Assembly: GCA_029259635.1 (NCBI GenBank)
Contig: JAJDEU010000032.1
Span: 1 to 64,000, forward strand
Reading direction: 5' to 3'
From: Planctomycetota bacterium
GTDB lineage: Bacteria > Planctomycetota > UBA1135 > GCA-002686595
DNA: 64,000 bases
In this document: one piece after another, positions 21,646-30,563 of the stretch
Layout of the letters: each line of letters starts with the position of its first letter
Position numbering within the stretch: position 1 is the stretch's first letter
The notes under the pieces: model-generated
What the model was told of the DNA's origin: nothing
Databases searched by the model: none
Seen by the model: the letters and a program-made list of their open reading frames with translations, nothing else
Translations under genes and position numbers: made by a program

Positions 21646-24407
21646 TCCGCCTTCTTCTTCGCCGTCGCCTTCTTCGCGGTCTTCTTAGCGACCTTCTTCG
21701 TGGTCTTTTTAGCGGTTGTCTTCTTCGCCGCCTTCTTGGTGGCCTTCTTAGCGGCCTTCTTAGCGGCCTTCTTCTTCGTCGCCTTCTTCTTCTTTTTCTT
21801 CGGCCCGGCGGCAGCCTTGGCGTCGATCAACTCGACCCCGCGCGCCAGTCCCATCTCTTCCGGCTTCTCGTCCCGCGGCACAGTTGCGTTGACAGAACCG
21901 TCGGTGACGTACGGACCATATCGACCGTCGAGAATCTTGATCTCTTCTTCTGACGTCGGGTGCTTGCCGAGCACTTTGAGCACTTTGGGCGCGGCGGCCT
22001 GTCGACGACCGTGCTTCTTGGGTTCGTTGAACAACTCGATCGCGCGAGCGAGGCTCACCTTGAGCAGGCTCTCTCCGGCCGGAAGGCTGCGCGTGGATTT
22101 ACCGCACACCAAGTAGGGACCGAACTTGCCGTTGTGGGCGTAGACGTCGTGCGTCTGGCCTCCGCCCTCTTCGGCTTCGGGAAGAGTGAGAGCGCCGACC
22201 AGACGCGGGAGCGCCAAGCATGCGAGCGCATCCTCGAGCGTGACGGTCTCGGGCTTCATGTCGTCGACGAGCGATGCCATCTTGGGCTTCTCGTCGCCGA
22301 GCGACTCCGCATCACCGCGCTGAAAGTAAGGACCGAAGCGCCCCTCCTTCACGAAGATCTTCAGCTTCGTCTCGGGATCTTCGCCGAGCGATTTCGGCCC
22401 GGCAGCCGCCTTCGCGAGAATGTCGAGCGCCTTTTCGCGCGTGAGTTCATCGGGCGGGAGCTCGTCGGGAAGCGTGGCGCTGACCGTGCCTGATGAGAGG
22501 AACGGTCCGTAGCGACCGACGCGAACTTCGACGACGTCGTCTTCGATCTTGCCGAAGTCGTAGTCCTTGACCGTGCAGACCTTGCGCGGATCGATCTCCG
22601 CGCCGACGGTGTTGAGCTGGTCTTGCAGGCCCGGCTTGCCATTGCCGAGGAAGAAGGCGCTCAGATACTCGAGCCGGTTTTGGCGACCGTTGCTGATCTC
22701 GTCGAGATCATCTTCCATCTTCGCCGTGAACTCGTAGTCGACGAGATAGGTCAGGTGCTGGTGCAAGAGCTGGATGACCGCGAAGGCGGTGAAGGTCGGG
22801 ACCAGCGCCGTGCCCTTCTTAAAGCAGTAGTTGCGCTTCAAGATCGTCTCGATGATCGAGGCATAGGTACTCGGTCGTCCGATGCCGCGCGCTTCGAGCT
22901 CTTTAATGAGGCTCGCCTCGGTCAGTCGCGCCGGCGGCTTGGTCGTGTGACCTTCGGGATTCAGAGCCTTGGTTCCGACCGCTTGCCCCTCTTTCACGTC
23001 GGGCAGGAGGCGGTCCTGTTCGCTCTCACCCTTGCCGGTGTCCGACTGCTCGATGTAGGCCAAGCGGAAGCCGGGAAACTGGATCGTGCGCCCGGAGGTC
23101 GTAAAGCGCGCATCGTCGATGGCGATCGTCAGAGTCGTGCGTTGACCCTTGGCGTCCTTCATCTGGCTGGAGACCGCGCGCCGGAAGATCAATTCATAGA
23201 GCCGGCGCTCGTCGGCGCCCATCTCGGCGCCGAGGTTCTCGGGCTCGCAAAAGTCCGAACCGGCGGGACGAATCGCCTCGTGAGCCTCTTGCGCGTTCTT
23301 CACCTTCGTCGCGTAGGCACGCGGCGAATCGGGCAGGTTCTCCGCACCGTACTTGGATTTGATCAACGAGCGCGCAGCTTCCAGAGCCTCGGACGACAGC
23401 GTCGTCGAGTCGGTACGCATGTAGGTGATGTAACCGTTTTCGTACAGCCGTTGCGCGGCGCTCATTGCGCGGCGCGCGGTAAAGCCGAGCTTGCGACCGG
23501 CCTCTTGCTGCAGAGTACTGGTCGTGAAGGGCGGACGCGGCGACTCGGTGAAGGGCTTTTGAATCAAGCTCTCGACCACCGCTCGCTGACCCGACAGGCG
23601 CGCGACCAAATCCTTCGCCAGGTCACCCGTCAAGTGCACGACCGTCTTCGTGTCGGCCTTGAGCTTGCCGGTGTCGGGATCGAAGTCCTTACCGCGAGCG
23701 AGGCGCTTGTCGCCTACTCGAGCAAGTGTCGCATCAAAAGGTTCTTGCCCTTCGACTTCGAACTGTCCGGTGACGTCCCAGTAGTCGCTGGAGACAAATC
23801 GCAAGCGATCCTGCTCGCGCTCGACCACCAACCGAACGGCAACACTCTGAACGCGACCCGCGCTCAGCTTCGGGCGGATCTTCTTCCACAAGAGCGGCGA
23901 GACGGAATAGCCGAACAGGCGATCGACGAGCCGGCGCGTCTCCTGCGCTTCCACCAAGTTCTGATCGATCTCGCGCGGATTATCGAGCGCGTGCTGGATC
24001 GCGTCTTTCGTGATCTCGTGGAAGACGAGTCGCTTGATCTCAACCTTCGGATTCAGTTCGTCAACGAGGTGCCACGAGATCGACTCCCCTTCGCGGTCTT
24101 CATCGGTCGCGAGATAGACGACGCTCGCCTCCTGGCAGAGCTTCTTCAAGTTCCGCATGTGCTCGCGCTTACCCGGCGGAACGACATATAGAGGTGCGAA
24201 GTCGTTCTCGACATCGATGCCGAGTCGAGACCACTTCTCACTCTTGTATTTGGCCGGCACTTCGGCGGCGTTCGCGGGCAGGTCACGGATGTGGCCGATG
24301 CTGGCCTCGATCACGTAATCCTTCCCGAGGAACTTGGAAATCGTCCGCGCCTTTGCAGGGGACTCGACGATCACTAGGGGCTTGCCGGTTTTTTTCTTGG
24401 TTGCCAT
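21642..24407 (-). CDS. topA: DNA topoisomerase I with Lys/Ala-rich C-terminal tail
   Basis: This type IA topoisomerase of about 921 residues relaxes negative supercoils. It has the Toprim domain (LVIVESPAKA at 10-20, TDEDREGE), the active-site Tyr in ITYMRTDS near residue 328, and the HEAIRP motif. The usual zinc-finger C-terminus is replaced by four repeats carrying G-R/K-Y/F-G-P-Y/F (GRYGPFLS, GRFGPYFQ, GKFGPYLV, GRYGPYVT). A ~55-residue tail of Lys/Ala/Thr repeats (AKKAAKKATKK), histone H1-like, follows. ATG 24407 is chosen because homologous proteins start just before the Toprim; the upstream in-frame extension is low complexity. Confidence 0.96.
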   Translation of the reverse strand: MATKKKTGKPLVIVESPAKARTISKFLGKDYVIEASIGHIRDLPANAAEVPAKYKSEKWSRLGIDVENDFAPLYVVPPGKREHMRNLKKLCQEASVVYLATDEDREGESISWHLVDELNPKVEIKRLVFHEITKDAIQHALDNPREIDQNLVEAQETRRLVDRLFGYSVSPLLWKKIRPKLSAGRVQSVAVRLVVEREQDRLRFVSSDYWDVTGQFEVEGQEPFDATLARVGDKRLARGKDFDPDTGKLKADTKTVVHLTGDLAKDLVARLSGQRAVVESLIQKPFTESPRPPFTTSTLQQEAGRKLGFTARRAMSAAQRLYENGYITYMRTDSTTLSSEALEAARSLIKSKYGAENLPDSPRAYATKVKNAQEAHEAIRPAGSDFCEPENLGAEMGADERRLYELIFRRAVSSQMKDAKGQRTTLTIAIDDARFTTSGRTIQFPGFRLAYIEQSDTGKGESEQDRLLPDVKEGQAVGTKALNPEGHTTKPPARLTEASLIKELEARGIGRPSTYASIIETILKRNYCFKKGTALVPTFTAFAVIQLLHQHLTYLVDYEFTAKMEDDLDEISNGRQNRLEYLSAFFLGNGKPGLQDQLNTVGAEIDPRKVCTVKDYDFGKIEDDVVEVRVGRYGPFLSSGTVSATLPDELPPDELTREKALDILAKAAAGPKSLGEDPETKLKIFVKEGRFGPYFQRGDAESLGDEKPKMASLVDDMKPETVTLEDALACLALPRLVGALTLPEAEEGGGQTHDVYAHNGKFGPYLVCGKSTRSLPAGESLLKVSLARAIELFNEPKKHGRRQAAAPKVLKVLGKHPTSEEEIKILDGRYGPYVTDGSVNATVPRDEKPEEMGLARGVELIDAKAAAGPKKKKKKATKKKAAKKAAKKATKKAAKKTTAKKTTKKVAKKTAKKATAKKKAD

Positions 24408-24692
24408 CGGGGGGGTCGCGGAGGGGGGCTCTCGGCCGCCCATTGGGGCGACGGGAGAAGTTGTGTCAAGCCTTGTCGCGGGAGAACCCTCTCGGTGTGG
24501 CCTCCGGCCAAGCCCATCCGGTGATCCATAAATAACTACAAACACAGCGCTTATGTCTGTTAGGAGTTTCCCCGCCGAGACCGTCAACGACTCACGGCTG
24601 CCGGACCTCATGCGGGTGCTATAACCCCGGCCGCTCAGCCAGGCGGCGCTCGCCCCGCCCCACCGACCTCCCTCCGACTCGCTCTGACCTCT

Positions 24693-26978
24693 ATGCCCTC
24701 CGAGACTTCACCGACCTCCGCCGCCCTGACCCTCGGACTCTTGCTGGCGAGCTTCGGACTTCTGAGCTGCGGAGCGGGAGAGAGCCGGGACGTACCGGTC
24801 GCCGCTCCGTCCCCTGGCTACCTCGGTGTAACCGCCTGCGCGGAATGTCACGAGGCCGAGACGGAGGCTTGGCGCGGATCGCACCACGATTTGGCGATGC
24901 AGGCTGCAACCCGAGAGACGGTGCTCGGCGACTTCGACAACGCGGAGTTCGAACACTTGGGCGAGAAGTCGCGCTTCCTCACTCGAGGCGATGAGTTCTT
25001 TATCGAGAGCCGCGGCGCCGATGGCGTCACAACGGAGTTCAAGGTCGCCTACACGTTCGGCGCCGATCCGCTGCAGCAGTACTTGATCGATACGGGGTCC
25101 GGCAAGCTTCAGTCCTTTACCGTCGCGTGGGACACCGAACAAAAGACTTGGTACTCGCTCTATCCCGATCAGAAAATTGAGCCCGGCGATCCGTTGCACT
25201 GGACGGGCATCTACCAGAACTGGAATGGCATGTGCGCCGACTGCCACTCGACAAACCTGGTCAAAGGCTTCGACGAAGAGAACGATCGCTTTGACACGCG
25301 CTACGAAGAGCTCGACGTCGCTTGCGAAGCCTGTCACGGTCCCGGTGAAGATCACGTTCAGTGGGCGAGAGATGGCGCGATTACCGGCGAGGATGAATTG
25401 GCGAACGGTTTGAGCGTGCATCAAAGGCGCGACTGGCAAGCGCCGCAGATGAATTCCTGCGCGCCATGTCACTCGCGGCGCACGCTGATGAAGCCGGACG
25501 TTCGGCCAACCGATAATTTTTTGGACGTCTACCAGCTCGAGCTACTTCGCGCGAACTCCTATCACCCCGACGGACAAATCCTGGGTGAGGTCTACGTCTA
25601 CGGTTCCTTCGCGCAGAGCAAGATGCACGCGAGCGGCGTGACCTGCACGGACTGTCACAATCCGCACTCGCTCGAGCTGCACTTTCCGGACAACGCGCTG
25701 TGCGCGCAGTGCCACTCGACGAACGCGCCGGTCGAGCGCTTTCCGAACCTCGCGAAAATCGACTACGACAAGCCCGAGCACCACCACCACGAGCCGGGCT
25801 CGCCTGGGGCATCGTGCGTGGCGTGTCACATGCCCGCCAAGACCTACATGGGGATCGACCCGCGTCGCGATCACTCCTTTCGCATCCCGCGTCCCGACAT
25901 GACCGTCGCGCTCGGAACGCCGAATGCCTGCGACAACTGTCACGCCGATCAAGGCGCACAGTGGGCTGCCGAGCGCGTCGAAGAGTGGTTCGGCCCCGAG
26001 CGGCCCTATCACTTCGGCCCGGCCTTCGCGGCCGGACGGCAGGGCAATCCGGCGGCGGTCGAGCACCTGATCGGAATGTCGCGGGACCGCGGCGCTCCGG
26101 CGATTGTCCGCGCGACGGCGCTCGAGATGATGCAGGCGACTGGTAAGGTCGGCATGGACCTCTCGCGCTCGCTGCTCGGCGACGCCGACCCCATGGTTCG
26201 CGCCACCGCGATTCGCGGACTCGATGGAATGAAGCCCGTCGAGCGCTTGGACCCCCTCCTGCCTCTGATCGACGACGAGTCTTTAATCGTGCGCATCGAA
26301 GCGGCGCGCATGCTCGCCGGTGCACCCACCGAGGTCCTCGATGCGGTCAGTGACAACTACGACAAGACCCTGGCCGAGTGGCGCGCGTCGCAACAGCTGT
26401 CGGCGGAGATGCCTTGGGCGCACCACAACTTGGGCTCGCTCGAGCAAGACCTCGGCAACCTGAACGAGGCTCGCGATCAGTACAAGCGCGCGATCGAGAT
26501 CGATCCCTACTCGCTGCCCTCGTACTTTAATTTGGCGACGCTCTACAACAAGACCGGTCGAAACCTCGAGGCCGAGCGCGTTCTGCGAGACGCGATCGCG
26601 CTCGTGCCGAACGAAGGCGAATTACACTATTCGCTGGGGCTCTTGCTCGCGGAAGTCGGACGACTCGAGGATGCGGCGAACTCGTTGATGCAAGCCGCCG
26701 AAAAAATGCCTTGGCGACCGCGCGTTCACTACAACGCGGGCCTGGCGCTGCAGCGCGCCGGTCGGTTGGACGAGGCCGAGCGTTTCCTGCTCGAATCCGA
26801 TCGGTTGCAAGGCGATGTACCCGAGGTTGTTCACGCGCTCGCGCTCTACTACGTCGAGCTCGAGCTGTGGACCCTCGCGCTGCCTTTCGCGGAGCGGCTG
26901 GTTGAGCTCGTTCCCGACGCAGAGTGGGTCGGCGAGCTCGTCGACGAGATTCGCGTAGGTATCGAGAGCGACGCCTAA
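24693..26978 (+). CDS. Octaheme c-type cytochrome fused to HEAT-like and TPR repeats
   Basis: This 761-residue exported lipoprotein-like protein (GLLSC, signal about 1-26) has eight CXXCH haem motifs between about residues 49 and 410 (CAECH, CADCH, CEACH, CAPCH, CTDCH, CAQCH, CVACH, CDNCH). It resembles the cytochrome c554-type/tetratricopeptide multiheme family. The haem part is followed by HEAT-like helices (MVRATAIRGLDGM, IVRIEAARMLAG) and about four TPRs (HHNLGSLEQDLGNLNEARDQYKRAIEIDP). It probably acts in periplasmic electron transfer; the redox partner is unknown. Confidence 0.92.
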   Translation: MPSETSPTSAALTLGLLLASFGLLSCGAGESRDVPVAAPSPGYLGVTACAECHEAETEAWRGSHHDLAMQAATRETVLGDFDNAEFEHLGEKSRFLTRGDEFFIESRGADGVTTEFKVAYTFGADPLQQYLIDTGSGKLQSFTVAWDTEQKTWYSLYPDQKIEPGDPLHWTGIYQNWNGMCADCHSTNLVKGFDEENDRFDTRYEELDVACEACHGPGEDHVQWARDGAITGEDELANGLSVHQRRDWQAPQMNSCAPCHSRRTLMKPDVRPTDNFLDVYQLELLRANSYHPDGQILGEVYVYGSFAQSKMHASGVTCTDCHNPHSLELHFPDNALCAQCHSTNAPVERFPNLAKIDYDKPEHHHHEPGSPGASCVACHMPAKTYMGIDPRRDHSFRIPRPDMTVALGTPNACDNCHADQGAQWAAERVEEWFGPERPYHFGPAFAAGRQGNPAAVEHLIGMSRDRGAPAIVRATALEMMQATGKVGMDLSRSLLGDADPMVRATAIRGLDGMKPVERLDPLLPLIDDESLIVRIEAARMLAGAPTEVLDAVSDNYDKTLAEWRASQQLSAEMPWAHHNLGSLEQDLGNLNEARDQYKRAIEIDPYSLPSYFNLATLYNKTGRNLEAERVLRDAIALVPNEGELHYSLGLLLAEVGRLEDAANSLMQAAEKMPWRPRVHYNAGLALQRAGRLDEAERFLLESDRLQGDVPEVVHALALYYVELELWTLALPFAERLVELVPDAEWVGELVDEIRVGIESDA

Positions 26979-27067
26979 GCCAATCGAAAAAGGCGAAGAC
27001 TTGCCAAGCTAGTACTCCGCGTGCGACGAAAGTCGCCAGCCGGTCTGATACTCTTCGCGGCTTCGCC

Positions 27068-28465
27068 ATGTCGTCCGAAGCTCCACCATCACCCAAAGAG
27101 ATCGTTCGTTCCGAGTCCTTTCGAGGCGAGTTCCGGCAGCTGTTCTCGCTCGCTCTTCCGGTCGCGATCACGCAGCTGGGCTACATGTTGTTCGGCGTAG
27201 TCGACCTGTTGATGGTCGGACGCCTCGACACCGAAGCGCTCAGCGCCTGCGTGCTCGGCAACAGCTGGGTGAGCGGCACTCTGCTCATCGGCCTGGGCCT
27301 CGTCTTCGGAATGGACCCCATCGTCAGCCAAGCCCACGGCGCGGGCGACGGCAAGCGACTCGGTCGAGCACTGCAGCAGGGCTTGGTCCTCGGAGTTCTG
27401 GCGAGCATCCCCGTCGCACTGCTCTGGATTTGGACCGAAGAGGCGCTCCTCTTGTTCGGGCAGAACCCGGTGAGCGCCGAGCTCGCGGCCGAGTACGTCC
27501 TGGCCCAACTCCCCTCGGCGCCCTTCTTCCTGCTCTTCACCGCTCTGCGCCAATACCTAACCGGCCGCGGCATCGTCACTCCCGCGCTGGTTGTCGTGCT
27601 CGTCGCCAACCTGCTCAACGCGCTCTCCGACTGGGCCCTAGTCTTCGGCAACCTCGGGCTCCCCGAACTCGGCCTCGTCGGCGCGGGCATCGCGACGAAC
27701 ATCACGCGCGGATCGATGGTGGTCATGCTCGCGGTTTGGATTCTTTGGCGCAAACTTCACGTCGGCGCCTGGGTTCCGTGGAGTCGCTCGTCGTTTCGGT
27801 TCAGCGGCCTCTCCGAAATCCTGCGCCACGGCCTGCCCATCTCGCTGTACCTCAGTTTGGAGATTTGGGCATTTCAAATCGCAACCTACATGGCCGGTTG
27901 GTTTGAAGTCAGCGACCTCGCTGCGCACGGAGTCGTGATGAACATCGCCTCGCTCTCGTTCATGGTTCCGCTCGGCGTCTCCATCGGTGCGGTGACGCGC
28001 GTGGGCAACTTGATCGGAGCCGGTGACCCAGCCGGTGCACAGCGCACGGCTTGGGCGGCGATTGTGATGGGCGCCGCCGCAATGTCTCTGTGCGCGCTGA
28101 CCTTCGTGCTCTTTCCCTCCGAGATCTTGGGGCTCTACACCGATCAGGCCGTCGTCATCTCTGCGGCGGCCGCCATTCTTCCGCTGGCCGCGTTGTTCCA
28201 GGTCTTCGATGGCGTTCAGGTCGTCAGCTGCGGTGTGATGCGCGGCATGGGAAGCACGCGCCCCGCGGCCATCTTCAACCTGATCGCCTATTACGCGCTC
28301 GCTCTCCCCATCGCGTGGTGGCTCGGCTTTCGGCTCGAGTTGGGTTTGGAAGGGATTTGGTGGGGCCTATTTATCGGTTTAGCGGCCGTTGCGGCGATGC
28401 TCGTCGTATGGGTAAAGGTTCGAGGTCCCGCGACGGTGAGCTCCCCAATAACGGCGGCGGAATAA
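27068..28465 (+). CDS. MATE family multidrug/sodium exporter
   Basis: This integral membrane protein of about 465 residues starts at ATG 27068. Twelve hydrophobic segments arise from two MATE halves. Cues are EFRQLFSLALPVAITQLGYMLFGVVDLLMVGRL at the start, LGLVFGMDPIVSQAHGAGD and GMRGMGSTRPAAIFNLIAYYALALPIAWWLGF in the second half. It exports cationic organic compounds in exchange for Na+ or H+. The upstream in-frame extension is rejected. It is followed after 26 bp by the molybdopterin gene. Confidence 0.95.
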   Translation: MSSEAPPSPKEIVRSESFRGEFRQLFSLALPVAITQLGYMLFGVVDLLMVGRLDTEALSACVLGNSWVSGTLLIGLGLVFGMDPIVSQAHGAGDGKRLGRALQQGLVLGVLASIPVALLWIWTEEALLLFGQNPVSAELAAEYVLAQLPSAPFFLLFTALRQYLTGRGIVTPALVVVLVANLLNALSDWALVFGNLGLPELGLVGAGIATNITRGSMVVMLAVWILWRKLHVGAWVPWSRSSFRFSGLSEILRHGLPISLYLSLEIWAFQIATYMAGWFEVSDLAAHGVVMNIASLSFMVPLGVSIGAVTRVGNLIGAGDPAGAQRTAWAAIVMGAAAMSLCALTFVLFPSEILGLYTDQAVVISAAAAILPLAALFQVFDGVQVVSCGVMRGMGSTRPAAIFNLIAYYALALPIAWWLGFRLELGLEGIWWGLFIGLAAVAAMLVVWVKVRGPATVSSPITAAE

Positions 28466-28491
28466 GCGGCTCGAGCGGTTAGTCTGGGCCG

Positions 28492-30501
28492 ATGGCGCTC
28501 ATACCGACCTCTTGCCCACTCGACTGTCCCGATGGCTGCAGCATGGAAGTCGAGGTCGAGAACGACCGCGTGATCTCCATCGCGGGGACGAGACTCAATC
28601 CGCTGACCGCCGGTTTTATCTGCAGCAAGGTGCGCAGCTTCGGCGATCGTCTGCGCGGGAAGGAGCGCTTGCTCAGGCCGGCCATTCGCACGGGTAAGAA
28701 AGGCTCGGGCGAGTTTCGGGACGCGAGCTGGGAGGAAGCGCTGTCGCGCATCGCCGATGAGTTCGTTCGCGTTCGCAAAAGCTCGGGAGCCGAAGCGATT
28801 CTTCCGCTCTCCTATGGCGGCTCGAACGGCAAGTTGACGGAAGGCGGATTCGATCGGCGCTTCTTTCAGAGGCTCGGCGCGTCGCAGCTCGCTCGCACGG
28901 TCTGCGCGGCTCCGACCCGCGCGGCCTACACGGGGTTGTATAGCGGACTGCCGGGCATCGCACTGGTGGACTACGAACTCGCGAAGCTGATCGTCGTCTG
29001 GGGAACCAATCCGTCCGCGACCGGGATTCACTTCGTTCCGATCGTTCAGCGCGCCCAAGCGAAGGGCGCCAAGCTCGTCGTCGTCGATCCGCGCAAGACG
29101 CCGCTCGCCAAGCGCGCGGACCTGCACCTGGCGCCGCGACCGGGAACCGATCTCCCTCTGGCACTGGCCGCGATCGGGTGGATCTTTGAACAGGATCGTG
29201 CGGATCGCGAATTCCTGGCGACGCACACGACCGGCGCGAAGGAGCTCGAAGAGAAGGCGCGCGCGTGGTCGCTCGAAGCCGCAGCCGCAGTCAGCGGCGT
29301 GCCGGCGGAGGACATCGAAGCTTTCGCGCGCATGTATACCGAGACACGGCCGGCGGCTCTGCGTTGCGGTTATGGATTCGAGCGCAACCGCAATGGCGGA
29401 TCCGCGGCGGCCGCCGTCATGGCGCTGCCCGCTGTTGCCGGTCACTTCGGCGTGCCGTCGGGCGGCTTCACGCTCTCGACCTCTTCGCTCTGGAACCTCG
29501 ACGTCGAGCGCGCCGCCGATGCGCCCGAGTCGCAAGCCCGAACGATCAACCAAAACCTGGTCGGCCAAGCGCTCTCGCCCGAGAGTCCCGCCGCGCCCAT
29601 CAACTTAGCCTTCGTCTACGATCACAACCCGATCGCCACGCTCCCCAATCAAGAGCTCGTGCGCGCCGGCTTCGCGCGCGAAGATCTCTTCACCGTCGTC
29701 TTCGATCAAGTCATGACGGATACCGCGCTCTTCGCCGATGTACTGTTGCCCGCCACGACTTTTTTGGAGCACGAAGATCTGCGCCCCGGCTACGGCTCCT
29801 ATGCGCTGCTCCGAGTCTCTCCCGCGGTTTCGCCCGTCGGTGAGTCGCGTTCCAACGCGGAGGTGTTTTGCGAACTGAGCCGTCGACTCGATCTGGAGCA
29901 AGAGACCGACGCCCGCACTCCGAGCGAGCTCGAGGCCAGGCTACTGGCGGAGACCGATTTCGGAGCGCAACTGGACTCGACCGGAGTCGCGATTCCGAAG
30001 CTCGGCGATCATCCGGTTCAGTTCGTCGATGCTTTCCCTCAGACCCCCGACCAAAAGATTCACCTGCATCCCGCAGCGCTCGATGCGGAAGCGCCCGCCG
30101 GTTTGTACGGCTATCGCGAAGATCCGGGAACAGCAGAGTTTCCGCTCGCTCTGATCTCGCCATCGCTGCCGGGCACGATCACCTCTACCTTCGGCGAGCT
30201 CATCAAAGATCCGGTTCCCCTCGAGATGCACGCGGACGACGCCGCGACTCGCGGGCTGAGCGACGGCGACACGGTGCGAGTTTGGAACGGTTTTGGTGAA
30301 GTCATCTGTCCCCTCAAGACTTCCGCCGAGCTAGTCTCGGGGACGGTCTCCCTGCCCAAGGGCATGTGGAGCCACAGCTCACACAATGGAAACACTTCCA
30401 ACGCGCTTTCCCCGGACACGCTCAGCGACCTCGGGCGGGGAGCCTGTTTCAATGATGCTCGCGTTCAAGTCGAGCGTGCCGGTGATCTGCCGGTCAGCTA
30501 A
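28492..30501 (+). CDS. Molybdopterin-dependent oxidoreductase with one [4Fe-4S] cluster
   Basis: This 669-residue protein belongs to the DMSO reductase superfamily: N-terminal cluster motif CPLDCPDGC (Cys 8, 12, 16) plus Cys 44, then the Mo-bis-MGD domains and the C-terminal molydopterin-dinucleotide-binding domain (LALISPSLPGTIT, MHADDAATRGLSDGDTVRVWNGFG). The expected Mo-ligand position lies in ARTVCAAPTRAAY, where Cys is the candidate ligand. There is no Tat signal, so it is cytoplasmic. No electron-transfer subunit is encoded next to it. The substrate is unknown. Confidence 0.9.
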   Translation: MALIPTSCPLDCPDGCSMEVEVENDRVISIAGTRLNPLTAGFICSKVRSFGDRLRGKERLLRPAIRTGKKGSGEFRDASWEEALSRIADEFVRVRKSSGAEAILPLSYGGSNGKLTEGGFDRRFFQRLGASQLARTVCAAPTRAAYTGLYSGLPGIALVDYELAKLIVVWGTNPSATGIHFVPIVQRAQAKGAKLVVVDPRKTPLAKRADLHLAPRPGTDLPLALAAIGWIFEQDRADREFLATHTTGAKELEEKARAWSLEAAAAVSGVPAEDIEAFARMYTETRPAALRCGYGFERNRNGGSAAAAVMALPAVAGHFGVPSGGFTLSTSSLWNLDVERAADAPESQARTINQNLVGQALSPESPAAPINLAFVYDHNPIATLPNQELVRAGFAREDLFTVVFDQVMTDTALFADVLLPATTFLEHEDLRPGYGSYALLRVSPAVSPVGESRSNAEVFCELSRRLDLEQETDARTPSELEARLLAETDFGAQLDSTGVAIPKLGDHPVQFVDAFPQTPDQKIHLHPAALDAEAPAGLYGYREDPGTAEFPLALISPSLPGTITSTFGELIKDPVPLEMHADDAATRGLSDGDTVRVWNGFGEVICPLKTSAELVSGTVSLPKGMWSHSSHNGNTSNALSPDTLSDLGRGACFNDARVQVERAGDLPVS

Positions 30502-30563
30502 GCCCATCACTAGGTAGGTCGAACCGACGAGCGCGCCGCCGGTCCCTGATGCAGGAAAACACC

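Noticed and set aside
21642..21840. Lys/Ala-rich stretch as a separate histone-like gene
   Set aside because: It is in frame with, and continuous from, topA; no own start or ribosome-binding site is seen.
22623..24191. 522-codon open frame on the plus strand opposite topA
   Set aside because: It is a GC-rich shadow of topA; the translation is Arg/Leu/Gln-rich without any motif, and topA is certain.
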